A stretch of DNA of 34,702 bases from Clostridiales bacterium (GCA_017428155.1 JAFRRJ010000012.1:1-34702); one strand, 5' to 3'. Numbered from the stretch's first letter, positions 8,147-16,626 are shown. Numbers and translations: made by a program. Notes: generated from the letters alone by a model not told the origin.

Positions 8147-8163
8147 AGGAGAAAACAGAAGTA

Positions 8164-8817
8164 ATGGGACTTCTATACGATGCGAAGCAAATAGCGGCAC
8201 GTGATCCGGCTGCCCGTTCTGTGGCAGGCGTTATTATTTTGTATCCGGGTTTTCACGCGCTGATCTACTATAAAGTCAGCCATTTCTTTTTCAAGATAAA
8301 GTGGAGAGGATTTGCCCGCTGGATATCCGAGCGCGGCAAGTTCCATACAGGCGTCGAGATCCATCCCGGCGCGCAGATAGGAAAGGGGTTATTTATTGAC
8401 CACGGCGCAGGCGTTGTAATCGGCGAGACGGCCGTGATCGGGGATAACTGTACCATCTATCAGGCTGTTACCTTAGGCGGAAGAGGACATGCCAAAGGTC
8501 ATAAGAGACATCCTACTATAGGTGATAACGTGCTGATCGGTGCGGGTGCAAAACTCCTTGGCGATATTACCGTCGGCGATAACGCCAGCATCGGTGCAAA
8601 TGCCGTTATTCTCCACGATGTTCCTGCCGGAGCCACTATAGTCGGTGTTCCGGGCAAAGTAGTTAAACTCGACGGAATAAAGACCACTAAGTCACATGCG
8701 GTCGAACTTGACCATACTGATGTGGAAGATCCTTTGGAAGCCGAGATCCGCGAACTGCGTCAAACAATAATATCCCTTAAGGGCGAGATTGACGACATTA
8801 AGAAACAAATAGATTAA
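8164..8817 (+). CDS. cysE: Serine O-acetyltransferase
   Basis: CysE acetylates L-serine with acetyl-CoA to O-acetylserine, the first step of cysteine synthesis. The start is taken at ATG 8164 (217 residues), because TAAGGAG (8146-8152) precedes it by 11 nt; an in-frame ATG at 8131 lacks a ribosome binding site. The short N-terminus with RDPAARS is typical of Gram-positive CysE. A left-handed beta-helix of hexapeptide repeats follows, with the catalytic-region strings FIDHGAGVVIGETA, TLGGRGHAKGHKRHPTIGDNV and GVPGKVV. The C-terminal 35 residues look like a coiled coil. It heads the cysE-cysS-mrnC-rlmB cluster, an order conserved in Bacillota. Confidence 0.95.
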   Translation: MGLLYDAKQIAARDPAARSVAGVIILYPGFHALIYYKVSHFFFKIKWRGFARWISERGKFHTGVEIHPGAQIGKGLFIDHGAGVVIGETAVIGDNCTIYQAVTLGGRGHAKGHKRHPTIGDNVLIGAGAKLLGDITVGDNASIGANAVILHDVPAGATIVGVPGKVVKLDGIKTTKSHAVELDHTDVEDPLEAEIRELRQTIISLKGEIDDIKKQID

Positions 8818-8831
8818 AGGAGAGCTGATAG

Positions 8832-10238
8832 ATGAAGCTTTATAACACACTCACAAGAAACAAAGAAGAATTCAAGACCATAGAACCCGGCAAGGTAAAG
8901 ATGTACGCATGCGGCCCCACGGTCTATAACTATTTCCATTTAGGCAATGCAAGACCTTTTGTAACTTTTGATACTCTTGCAAGATATCTGGAATACAGAG
9001 GCTACGATGTTACTTTCGTACAGAACTTCACGGATATCGACGATAAGATGATAAAGCGCGCCAATGAGGAAGGCATCACCGTAGAGCAGCTTGCTGACAG
9101 ATTCATCAAGGAATACTACGTCGATGCTGACGGCCTCAACATCAAGAGACAAAGCGTACAGCCCAGGGCAACACATTCCATGAAGGCCATAATCGGTCTT
9201 ATTAAGTCCATGGAAGAGAAGGGTTTTACCTATGTTATCGAAGGCGACGGCGTATACTATGACGTTTCCAAGAAGGCTGACTACGGCAAGCTCTCACACT
9301 ATAAGCTCGACGAGCTTGAAGCCGGCGGCGGTGAGAGAAAGGCGTCTTACGAAGGCAAGAAGAATCCCGGCGACTTTGCTCTGTGGAAGTTCAAGAAGGA
9401 AGGCGAACCTTTCTGGGGTTCACCGTGGGGAGAAGGAAGACCCGGCTGGCACATCGAATGCTCTGCAATGATCAAGCAGTACTTGGGCGATACGATCGAC
9501 ATTCACGGCGGCGGACAGGATCTTATCTTCCCGCACCATGAGAACGAGATCGCGCAGAGCGAAGCTGCTAACGGCTGCACATTCTGTAATTACTGGGTAC
9601 ATAATGCGTTCGTTAATATCGACGGCGAGAAGATGAGTAAGTCTCTTGGCAACTTCTTCACGATCAGGGATATCGCTCAGAAGTATCCTTATAACGTTAT
9701 CAGATTCTTTATTTTGCTCGGCCACTACAGAAGCCCCATCAATTTCTCTGATGAGCTTCTTGCTGCGGCACAGACGAGCCTCGGAAGGATCTCCAACTGC
9801 GTAAGGAATGCGGAGTATGTCTTAAACAGCGGAAGCTTTGCAGGCGATGAGGAAGCCGACAAGCAGCTTTCTGATGCAGTAAATGCAGCATCTGAGAGCT
9901 TCGTCTCGCACATGGATGATGACCTCAACAGTGCTGATGCGATAACAGATATCTTCAATCTTGTCCGTCAGACGAACACAAGCGCTCAGGAAGGCAAGGT
10001 CTCAGCAGCTGCTCTTAAAGCCGCAAAAGATAAGATCCTTGAGCTTACCGGTGTGCTTGGTATCGTTCTGGATCTTGAAGACGAGATCCCTGAAGAGATA
10101 ACGGAACTCGCAAATAAGCGTGCTGAAGCAAAGAAGGCTAAGGACTATGCCGAGGCTGACAGGATCAGAAACGAGATCCAGGCTAAAGGCTATACCGTCA
10201 AGGATGTTCCCGGCGGATTTAAGATCGAGAAGGCGTAA
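8832..10238 (+). CDS. cysS: Cysteinyl-tRNA synthetase
   Basis: A 468-residue class I aminoacyl-tRNA synthetase that charges tRNA-Cys. It shows the zinc-binding Cys and HIGH region (MYACGPTVYNYFHLGNARP, C27 and HLGN 36-39), the tryptophan/zinc region GRPGWHIECSAM, HGGGQDLIFPHHENE, and the KMSKS loop (about 267-271). The length is usual. AAAGGAG lies about 8 nt before the start and 14 nt separate it from cysE, so the two are surely co-transcribed, linking cysteine supply to its use in translation. Confidence 0.98.
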   Translation: MKLYNTLTRNKEEFKTIEPGKVKMYACGPTVYNYFHLGNARPFVTFDTLARYLEYRGYDVTFVQNFTDIDDKMIKRANEEGITVEQLADRFIKEYYVDADGLNIKRQSVQPRATHSMKAIIGLIKSMEEKGFTYVIEGDGVYYDVSKKADYGKLSHYKLDELEAGGGERKASYEGKKNPGDFALWKFKKEGEPFWGSPWGEGRPGWHIECSAMIKQYLGDTIDIHGGGQDLIFPHHENEIAQSEAANGCTFCNYWVHNAFVNIDGEKMSKSLGNFFTIRDIAQKYPYNVIRFFILLGHYRSPINFSDELLAAAQTSLGRISNCVRNAEYVLNSGSFAGDEEADKQLSDAVNAASESFVSHMDDDLNSADAITDIFNLVRQTNTSAQEGKVSAAALKAAKDKILELTGVLGIVLDLEDEIPEEITELANKRAEAKKAKDYAEADRIRNEIQAKGYTVKDVPGGFKIEKA

Positions 10239-10241
10239 ATT

Positions 10242-10679
10242 ATGATTAAGCCCTTTATTGCAGCTGATCTTAGAGAAGTATCACCGCTTGTTCTGGCGTA
10301 CATAGGCGATTCGGTATATGAAGTCTATGCACGCTGTAAGTCTGCGTCTCTCGGGGCAGGAAGCAATAACAAGATGCACAACAACACGGTTCATTATGTT
10401 TCTGCCGAAGCCCAGGCAATGAGTGCGAGAGCATTGGCAGATGAACTGACTGAGACAGAGTCTGATTATTTCAGACGCGGTAAGAATTCGAATCCGCATG
10501 CGGTATCCAAAAATGCCAATCATGCTGATTATATGTACGCTACAGGTTTTGAGGCTCTGTTAGGTTACCTCTTTCTGAACAACGAGGAGCCGAGGATGGA
10601 ATATCTTATATACAAGAGCTTTGATATCTGTGACGGCGTTGCGGAATTGAAGAACGTATCAGAAGAAGATAAGGACTAA
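10242..10679 (+). CDS. mrnC: Mini-ribonuclease III
   Basis: A 145-residue RNase III catalytic domain without a double-stranded RNA-binding domain, the form known as Mini-III, which in Bacillus matures the ends of 23S rRNA. The active-site strand reads LAYIGDSVYEVYAR (D23, E27), followed by SKNANHADYMYATGFEALLGYLFL, which carries the second acidic pair. It begins 3 nt after the cysS stop and is followed closely by rlmB, the standard Bacillota arrangement. Confidence 0.95.
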   Translation: MIKPFIAADLREVSPLVLAYIGDSVYEVYARCKSASLGAGSNNKMHNNTVHYVSAEAQAMSARALADELTETESDYFRRGKNSNPHAVSKNANHADYMYATGFEALLGYLFLNNEEPRMEYLIYKSFDICDGVAELKNVSEEDKD

Positions 10680-10684
10680 AGGCA

Positions 10685-11629
10685 TTGGATAAAGGTAAAA
10701 AACAGTTTAGCCGGGACAGAAGACCCGGAGGAAAACCTTCAAATGGAAGATCATCTAACGGAAGAGCTTTTAGCGGAAGCCCTTCAAACGGAAGGCCTTC
10801 GTACAGCAGACCTTCAAACGGCAGGCCTGAGTATAATCGCGAACGCGAGGATACGGCTTTTGCATCTGAGGGTTCGACCGATAAGCTAGAAGGCAGAAAT
10901 GCCGTAACTGAGGCGCTTGCCGCAGGACGTGAATTCAATAAGATCTGGATCTTAAAGCCTGAAGGCGATAAGCCTTTGGATCACGGTCTTATCAGGATCC
11001 TCGATGAAGCTAATAAGAAGGGAATAATCGTTACGAGAGCAACAAGACAGGTCCTTGATAAGATGAGCTCGACTCATAATCACCAGGGTGTTATTGCCTC
11101 AGTTGCGCCTCATAGCTATGCTGATCTTGATGAGATAATATCTAAGTGCCGAGATGAGGGAAGACCTGCTCTCCTGGTGGCTTTGGATGAGATAAAGGAC
11201 GCCTATAATCTGGGTTCTATCCTGAGGATATCTGACTGCTGCGGAGTCGACGGAGTCATTATTCCGGAGAGACGTTCTGTTGCGCTTGATTCGATGGTGG
11301 CAAAGGCTTCCGCAGGTGCGATCGAATATGTCCCGGTCGCAAGGGTAACCAATCTTGCGCAGACGCTTACTAGGCTCAAGGAGAAAGAAAACTTCTGGGT
11401 CTGCGGTACGGATATGAATGCCGATTATGAATATCATGATGCCGATTATTCGGGCAATCTGGTAGTTGTTATAGGCAGTGAAGGTGACGGAATGAGAGAC
11501 GGCGTAAGGAAGTGCTGTGATTTTACGGTATCTATCCCTATGTCCGGACATGTAAACAGTCTTAATGCTGCTGTTGCAGCCGGAGTCGTGCTTTTCGAGG
11601 CACAGGCAAAGAGGCATAGAGAGGAATGA
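10685..11629 (+). CDS. rlmB: 23S rRNA 2'-O-methyltransferase, TrmH/RlmB family
   Basis: A SPOUT-class methyltransferase (314 residues from a TTG start) expected to methylate a guanosine ribose in 23S rRNA using S-adenosylmethionine. After the substrate-binding segment (LEGRNAVTEAL), the catalytic domain shows ALDEIKDAYNLGSILRIS, VIGSEGDGM and SIPMSGHVNSLNAAVAAGVVLFEA, the three knotted-fold motifs. The first 55 residues are a basic low-complexity tail with repeated SNGRP units, likely disordered and RNA-binding. No ATG exists before the conserved domain, so TTG at 10685 after AAAGG is the likely start. RlmB is the usual name for this position in the cluster; a different target nucleotide cannot be excluded. 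Confidence 0.88.
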   Translation: MDKGKKQFSRDRRPGGKPSNGRSSNGRAFSGSPSNGRPSYSRPSNGRPEYNREREDTAFASEGSTDKLEGRNAVTEALAAGREFNKIWILKPEGDKPLDHGLIRILDEANKKGIIVTRATRQVLDKMSSTHNHQGVIASVAPHSYADLDEIISKCRDEGRPALLVALDEIKDAYNLGSILRISDCCGVDGVIIPERRSVALDSMVAKASAGAIEYVPVARVTNLAQTLTRLKEKENFWVCGTDMNADYEYHDADYSGNLVVVIGSEGDGMRDGVRKCCDFTVSIPMSGHVNSLNAAVAAGVVLFEAQAKRHREE

Positions 11630-12933
11630 GCTTGAAGGAGCACATAGAAGGCTTAAAGAATGGATTTGGAAGGACCTTTAAAAAGTGCCTTTCTCTTATT
11701 CTGTGCCTTTGTGTGCTTACAAGTGTTGTATCAGGAATTGCAGGCTGCCAGCTCATTGACGATCTTAAGGGCCTTAACGGCACGAACAATTATCTGTCCG
11801 AGACTGAGCTTGCAAGGCTTATTGCCAATGCGATCAACAGTGAGGATGCAGTGGCTGACAGCTACGCAAAGATCCCGTCAAACCAGCTTGACGGCCTCTC
11901 ATATTCTGTGTTTTACGAATACTGTTCGATCCTGCGCAAGGCTTCAAAGGTTCATGGAACGGCTGATTCATTCAGGATCCTGGATAAATCCGAGTCTGAC
12001 AGATACTTTGATATGATCGACCACAATACCGACGACATGTTCCAGACTATAGACCAGTATGGAGATATGGATGTTGTCGAGCTCTGTTATTCAAAAGATA
12101 AATCGATGTTTTCGTCGCCTGTAAGATTTACGATCGCCAAGAACGGCGACACAAGCTTTGTCGCAAGCCGTTACATCGCCGAATCGATGCTCGCTTATTC
12201 CTACATCAATCACTATTTTGAGATGATCGATGACAATAACGTAGACGCACTTGAAGCTATTATCAAGACGTCATACGATCAGGATGTTTACTACGGCTCT
12301 GTTATCTACGAGAAGGCTAACTGCATCGTCGATTACTACAAGCATAAGGTAAAGACCGTCCTTGACGATTATGAATTAAGGCTTTTCTCGCCGACTCATA
12401 TTCAATATGTCATTCCCGAAGTTTTCGCTGAAGACGGTGATTCCTTCATTACCAAGACTGTCGACTTAAGGCTTCAGAATGACGGTACATACTTCCTTGA
12501 GGATGATATTCCGGTAAGTATCGACGAGCTTCGTATCTATAAGACCGGCGGCGGAAGGCTCAGAATGGGTTCTACCTATACTGCAAACGAACTCTATAAG
12601 CTTCTGGGCGATCCTATTATCGTGTCTTATGATACCGGTGTCATTGTCCTTACTTATGACGGAATGACTTTAAGACTTGAGGGAGACACCTCCGGCGGCC
12701 AGTGGACATCAGGACGCCTGTCATCAGTTGTTCTCCGTAAAGACGAGCAGTTCTCCCTGGGAGATGATCTTTATATCGGCATGAATACACAAGAGCTTCT
12801 TTTGATCTACCCGATGTTTGATGAATGTGATTTTACGAGCTCTTTCGAAAACGGTGACGGTAAGTTCATCCTCTCTTTCAGATTTGATGATTACGGCAAT
12901 GTCACCAGGATCCGTCTCGGCGAGGTAATCTGA
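11626..12933 (+). CDS. Lipoprotein of unknown function
   Basis: A 435-residue protein overlapping rlmB by 4 nt (ATGA), so translationally coupled. It has a basic start, a hydrophobic segment (about 21-38) and a lipobox ending in GIAGC (C41), predicting export and lipid attachment at the outer face of the membrane. The long body is acidic and mixed alpha/beta. The last third contains LYKLLGDP and LGDDLYIGMNTQELLLIYP, which loosely recall short repeats of SmpA-like lipoproteins, but I do not recognise the family. It is the last gene of the cysE operon and converges on the phosphatase gene 14 nt away. Confidence 0.75.
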   Translation: MSLKEHIEGLKNGFGRTFKKCLSLILCLCVLTSVVSGIAGCQLIDDLKGLNGTNNYLSETELARLIANAINSEDAVADSYAKIPSNQLDGLSYSVFYEYCSILRKASKVHGTADSFRILDKSESDRYFDMIDHNTDDMFQTIDQYGDMDVVELCYSKDKSMFSSPVRFTIAKNGDTSFVASRYIAESMLAYSYINHYFEMIDDNNVDALEAIIKTSYDQDVYYGSVIYEKANCIVDYYKHKVKTVLDDYELRLFSPTHIQYVIPEVFAEDGDSFITKTVDLRLQNDGTYFLEDDIPVSIDELRIYKTGGGRLRMGSTYTANELYKLLGDPIIVSYDTGVIVLTYDGMTLRLEGDTSGGQWTSGRLSSVVLRKDEQFSLGDDLYIGMNTQELLLIYPMFDECDFTSSFENGDGKFILSFRFDDYGNVTRIRLGEVI

Positions 12934-12947
12934 GCGAGGTGATCTGA

Positions 12948-13772
12948 TCAGCAGACGATGCACTTTTCCTTAAGTGCTTCGATCTCTTCTGTCGTAAGTC
13001 CGTTGAAAGTAAGAAGCTTTTCCGCGCTTCCGTTCCATTTGCTGTCCAGATAATCAAGGAATTTCACCATGTTGGATGCATCTGACCTGAATGCGTGTCT
13101 CAGATCTTCAGGAACCCTGTTGATCAGCGGCGCAAGGAAATCTTTAATATATTCGTATGATACTTTGTAGTTGGTGATGATGTTCTCTCTGGACGCTCCG
13201 CAGATCAGATAGAGCAGGGCGGCAGTAACGCCTGTTCTGTCCTTGCCGTGCTGGCAGTGGAAAAGAACAAGACCTTCGCTGTTAAGAAGGATCCTCATGA
13301 TCTTTACGAGTCTGTCGCCCATCTCCTCGGCAATTATTATGTAATAATCACCCAGAGTATGCGTCCTGATATAATCCATCGTCTCGTCTCTGGTATCATT
13401 GGGATTGCCGTTCAGAAGCGGGATGTTATGGAAAATAATTCCGCTTTCAGATGCAAACGGGTTAGGAGACTGCATTACCTCAGCATCGCCCCTAAGATCG
13501 ATTACGGTCTTTACTCCGTAATCAATGACCTGGCGGATCTCATCCTGGTTAAGCCATTCGGGAGAGCCCGATCTTAGAAAGATCCCGTTCCTGAAAGTCC
13601 TGCTGCCTTCTAAAGGCATACCGCCGAGCTCTCTGCAGTTTATGAGAGCCAGTTCTTTAATAAGCTGTGTGTCCGGATTATATGTATTCAAATTCTTATC
13701 TCCATATGCTGAATAAAGCGTCTGTATTCTATCCAAAACAAGATTGACATTCAAGCCGTCAAGTAATATCAT
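12948..13772 (-). CDS. Tyrosine/dual-specificity protein phosphatase (Y_phosphatase3-like)
   Basis: A 274-residue phosphatase of the Cys-based class. The P-loop reads HCQHGKDRTG (172-181), giving nucleophile C173 and R179 of the HCX5R signature, and the KDRTG form points to the bacterial PF13350 group. Upstream, NCRELGG (45-51), FRSG-like FLRSG (65-69) and TVIDLRGDAE (89-98) match this family's N-terminal part. There is no signal peptide. Substrates are unknown; phosphotyrosine proteins or phosphoinositides are both reported for relatives. No good ribosome binding site precedes the ATG at 13772, so the start is uncertain. Confidence 0.85.
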   Translation of the reverse strand: MILLDGLNVNLVLDRIQTLYSAYGDKNLNTYNPDTQLIKELALINCRELGGMPLEGSRTFRNGIFLRSGSPEWLNQDEIRQVIDYGVKTVIDLRGDAEVMQSPNPFASESGIIFHNIPLLNGNPNDTRDETMDYIRTHTLGDYYIIIAEEMGDRLVKIMRILLNSEGLVLFHCQHGKDRTGVTAALLYLICGASRENIITNYKVSYEYIKDFLAPLINRVPEDLRHAFRSDASNMVKFLDYLDSKWNGSAEKLLTFNGLTTEEIEALKEKCIVC

Positions 13773-13804
13773 TATTAGGCTATTGGGAAGACCAATGGTG
13801 ATAT

Positions 13805-13881
<77 letters not shown>

Positions 13882-13886
13882 GTTAC

Positions 13887-13918
13887 AAAGCTGTCGGCAT
13901 ATGCAGGCAGCTTTTTTT
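13887..13918 (+). terminator. Intrinsic terminator after tRNA-Arg
   Basis: AAAGCTG (13887-13893) pairs with CAGCTTT (13908-13914) and runs into a row of T. It separates the tRNA from the hydrolase gene. Confidence 0.75.
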
Positions 13919-13940
13919 ATTACGGTTCTGGAGGTGGAAC

Positions 13941-14465
13941 ATGTATAAGATTCTCGTTGTTGTAGACATGCAGAAGGATTTTGTGGACGGTGCGCTCGGC
14001 TTTGAAGGCGCTGATAAGATCATTCCCGGCATTATCAGCAAGATCAAAGAGTATGAGGATAACGGCGATGCTGTTGTTTATACGCTTGATACCCACTTTG
14101 AGAACTATATGGAGACACAGGAGGGCAAGAATCTTCCCGTTCCGCACTGCATCAAGGGCTCAGAGGGCCACGGCCTTGTCGATGAGCTGAAGTCTTTGCT
14201 CGGCGGTAAGAAGGTTTTCGAGAAGCCCTGCTTCGGAAGCATGGATCTTGCAGAATACCTGAAAGAGAATGCTTCAGACATAAGCACTATCGAGCTCTGC
14301 GGTCTGGTATCAAACATCTGCGTCCTGTCCAATGCCGTTATAGCAAAGGCAGCCGCACCTGAGGCAGAAGTGATCGTCGATTCGGCTCTTACGGCGTCTT
14401 TCGACCCAAAGCTTCACCAGGCAACACTTGATGTGCTTAAAGGCATACAAGTTACCGTAGTTTAA
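13941..14465 (+). CDS. Nicotinamidase/isochorismatase-like cysteine hydrolase
   Basis: A 174-residue isochorismatase-fold hydrolase. The Asp-Lys-Cys catalytic triad is visible as D9 (VVDMQKDF), K95 (FEKPCFGS) and C127 (GLVSNICVLSN). The metal-site residues typical of nicotinamidases are present as D50-x-H52 and H69 (PVPHCIKGSEG). It therefore probably deamidates nicotinamide to nicotinate in NAD salvage. The start at 13941 follows GGAGGTGG; a longer frame runs back into the tRNA and is not used. It stands alone between tRNA-Arg and tig. Confidence 0.88.
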   Translation: MYKILVVVDMQKDFVDGALGFEGADKIIPGIISKIKEYEDNGDAVVYTLDTHFENYMETQEGKNLPVPHCIKGSEGHGLVDELKSLLGGKKVFEKPCFGSMDLAEYLKENASDISTIELCGLVSNICVLSNAVIAKAAAPEAEVIVDSALTASFDPKLHQATLDVLKGIQVTVV

Positions 14466-14467
14466 TA

Positions 14468-14497
14468 TTGCTTTTTTTCGCCGTGCTGTGATACAAT
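14468..14497 (+). promoter_or_regulatory. Probable tig promoter
   Basis: TTGCTT (14468-14473) and TACAAT (14492-14497) have 18-bp spacing, about 47 nt before the start codon. Confidence 0.5.
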
Positions 14498-14543
14498 TCA
14501 TTCTCGGCTATATATAAATAATTAATTATTTGGAGGATATAAC

Positions 14544-15875
14544 ATGGCATCCACAATTGAGAAGAAAGAGCACTCTCAGGTAGTAATCAGCCTTGAGTCA
14601 AGCAAGGAAGAGTGGAATGGAGCCTTAAAGAAGGCTTACAACAAGAACAAGAACCGTTTCCAGGTTCCCGGATTCCGCAAGGGTAAGGTTCCTTACCAGC
14701 TTGTCTGCCAATATTACGGAGAGGGCGTACTTTATGAGGACGCTATGAATGAGATCGCTAACGAGCAGTATCCCGAAGCAGTTAAGGAGCACGACCTCAA
14801 GGTTGTTTCCAGACCTGAGATGGACGTAACAGACATCAACGAGGACGGCATCAAGTACACGATCACAGTATATGTTAAGCCTGAGTTCGAGCTTGGTCAG
14901 TATGAGGGCGTAGAAGTTCCTTTCAAGGATCAGGTTGTTACAGACGAGGATGTTGACGCTGAGATCGAGCGCATGAGAAAGAGAAATGCTTCTCTTGAGG
15001 AAGTTGAAGACCGTGCAGCAGCAGAAGGCGACACAGTTACGATCGACTACGAAGGATTCAAGGACGGCGTTGCTTTCGAAGGCGGCAAGGGCGAGAACTA
15101 TAACTTAAAGCTTGGTTCACACTCTTTCATCCCGGGCTTCGAGGAGCAGGTTGCAGGCCACAATGTCGGTGAGGAGTTCACTATCGAAGTTAAGTTCCCT
15201 GAAGATTATCATTCTGAAGATCTCAAGGGCGCTGACGCTGCATTCAATGTAAAGATCCACGCTATCAAGACAGAGATCGTTCCTGAGCTCGACGATGAGT
15301 TCGCAAAGGACGTTTCCGAGTTCGATACTCTTGACGAGCTTAAGGCTGACATCAGAGCTAAGCAGCAGGAGAGAGCTGACAAGGACAACAAGGCAGGCTT
15401 CGAGAACGAGACAGTCCGTGCCGTATGTGATAACTGTGAGATCGACATTCCCGAGCCGATGGTTCAGAACGAAGTTGAGCAGATGGCTGACGATCAGGCA
15501 GCTCGTATGTCCAACCAGGGCATCGGCCTTGATATGTATCTCCAGTATGTTGGCCAGAGCATGGATGACTTCAAGAAGTCTCTTGAACCTATGGCACGAG
15601 TAAGAGTTAAGTCTTCACTCGTTATCGAGAAGATCACAGAGAAGCTCGATCCTGAGGTTACTGAGGAAGATTACAACGAAGAGCTTACTTCTATTGCTAA
15701 CACATATAAGATCGAGGTTGACGAAGTTAAGAAGTCCATTGGCGAGGATTCCGCATTCATCAAGGATTCCATCCGCGCAAGAAAGACTGTTGAGTATCTT
15801 GCTTCCAAGGCTGTCAAGGTTGAGCCTAAGGCTGCTGAAGAGCCCGCTGCTGAAGAGGCTAAGACAGAAGAGTAA
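14544..15875 (+). CDS. tig: Trigger factor (ribosome-associated chaperone, PPIase)
   Basis: A 443-residue protein that binds the ribosomal exit tunnel and shelters nascent chains. The ribosome-docking signature GFRKGKVP is at 43-50. An FKBP-type prolyl isomerase domain (about 150-245) contains GDTVTIDYEGF and PGFEEQVAGHNVGEE. The helical C-terminal chaperone domain extends to an Ala/Glu-rich tail. GGAGG lies about 9 nt before the ATG. In many Bacillota clpP and clpX follow tig; here a terminator follows instead. Confidence 0.97.
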   Translation: MASTIEKKEHSQVVISLESSKEEWNGALKKAYNKNKNRFQVPGFRKGKVPYQLVCQYYGEGVLYEDAMNEIANEQYPEAVKEHDLKVVSRPEMDVTDINEDGIKYTITVYVKPEFELGQYEGVEVPFKDQVVTDEDVDAEIERMRKRNASLEEVEDRAAAEGDTVTIDYEGFKDGVAFEGGKGENYNLKLGSHSFIPGFEEQVAGHNVGEEFTIEVKFPEDYHSEDLKGADAAFNVKIHAIKTEIVPELDDEFAKDVSEFDTLDELKADIRAKQQERADKDNKAGFENETVRAVCDNCEIDIPEPMVQNEVEQMADDQAARMSNQGIGLDMYLQYVGQSMDDFKKSLEPMARVRVKSSLVIEKITEKLDPEVTEEDYNEELTSIANTYKIEVDEVKKSIGEDSAFIKDSIRARKTVEYLASKAVKVEPKAAEEPAAEEAKTEE

Positions 15876-15908
15876 TCTGTTAGTTTGATTCTTATTGATT
15901 GATCAGCG

Positions 15909-15943
15909 CCCCGTGAGGATAATTCCTCGCGGGGTGTTTTTTT
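15909..15943 (+). terminator. Intrinsic terminator after tig
   Basis: CCCCGTGAGG (15909-15918) and CCTCGCGGGG (15925-15934) form a strong stem with one internal T-G pair and a 6-nt loop, followed by a run of seven T. Confidence 0.9.
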
Positions 15944-15961
15944 GCTTGTATTGGTCAGACT

Positions 15962-16047
15962 CCATATAAAATACCTTATGGTGCCTTATGGTGCCTGGCC
16001 CCATATAAGATTCCTTATGGTGCCTGGTCCCATATAAGATGCCAGGC
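15962..16047. repeat. Tandem CCATATAA hairpin repeats
   Basis: Two self-complementary units, CCATATAAAATACCTTATGG (15962-15981) and its close copy at 16001-16020, are joined by GTGCCTGG strings. A third partial copy starts at 16030. GCCTGG (16022-16027) and CCAGGC (16042-16047) also form a stem. The block ends just before leader copy 2. Confidence 0.7.
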
Positions 16048-16050
16048 TGT

Positions 16051-16173
16051 AGCACCTGAAGGCTTCGCCGTCAATGGACGTAAACTTGCCTGAAGGCACC
16101 ATTGACCGCTTGCCTTTGCAGGTGCTTGTTTAGTGTTCAAGAGGTCGGATGCCCGACCTTGCATCTTAGATGC
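16051..16173 (+). ncRNA. Candidate structured RNA leader, copy 2
   Basis: P1 is a perfect AGCACCTG/CAGGTGCT (16051-16058, 16119-16126). P2 is GTCAATGG/CCATTGAC (16070-16077, 16099-16106). P3 is TGCC/GGCA closing a TGAA loop (16087-16098). P4 is AGGTCGG/CCGACCT (16142-16148, 16153-16159). P5 is GCATC/GATGC (16161-16165, 16169-16173). Compared with copy 1 at 1484-1611, P2, P3 and P4 differ in sequence but pair equally well, and the unpaired GACCGC and GTGTTCAAGAGG are unchanged. No protein gene follows here, only hairpin array 2. Confidence 0.6.
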
Positions 16174-16250
16174 CGGTCTTTAAGACTATCGATGGGGAAA
16201 AAGCGAACTGGACGGTTTATTTACTCGATGAAATCGATAGTTGCACCTTT

Positions 16251-16612
16251 GATATCATAGAATTGGAAAAATAAGGGTTTTTGTTGCATTGAAGAACCTC
16301 TCCGGTATCATAAAATGCTGAAATTTAAGGATTTTGTTATATTTTCGAGCGCGCGCGTATCATAAAATCGCAAAAACAAGGGTATTTGTTGCATTGGAGT
16401 ACTCTTCCGGTATCACAAAATGTCTGAATTTAAGGATTTTATGATATTTGCCCCCGCTATCTAAGTCCAATTTGCCTGCCGGTATCTTAAAATCGAAAAA
16501 ATTGGGGATTTAAGATGCGCGTATCTTAAAACTTGAAAAAAGCGATTTTAAGACATTTCAGCCCTCCGCGCGTATCTTAAAGAGGCAAAAAATAAAGGTT
16601 TAAGATATTTCA
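16251..16612. repeat. Hairpin array 2 (TATCATAAAA and TATCTTAAA types)
   Basis: Seven units begin near 16252, 16304, 16358, 16409, 16481, 16520 and 16571. Each has the form TATC-NN-AAA and then TTT-NN-GATA about 20-25 nt later. The first four units are two copies of a 105-bp double unit. Units with AT on the left arm have AT-type partners on the right (TATCACAAAAT/ATTTTATGATA). Units with TT have TTTAAGATA partners. CG-rich strings such as GAGCGCGCG separate them. The stretch 15946-16624 carries no gene that I can support. Confidence 0.8.
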
Positions 16613-16626
16613 GTTTTCTAACCCAT

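Noticed and set aside
11099..11617. Long antisense frame of 172 codons within rlmB
   Set aside because: It is the shadow of a clearly conserved methyltransferase domain.
16251..16612. CRISPR array
   Set aside because: Repeat units vary in sequence, are palindromic over their length, lack unique spacers of fixed size and no cas gene is near.
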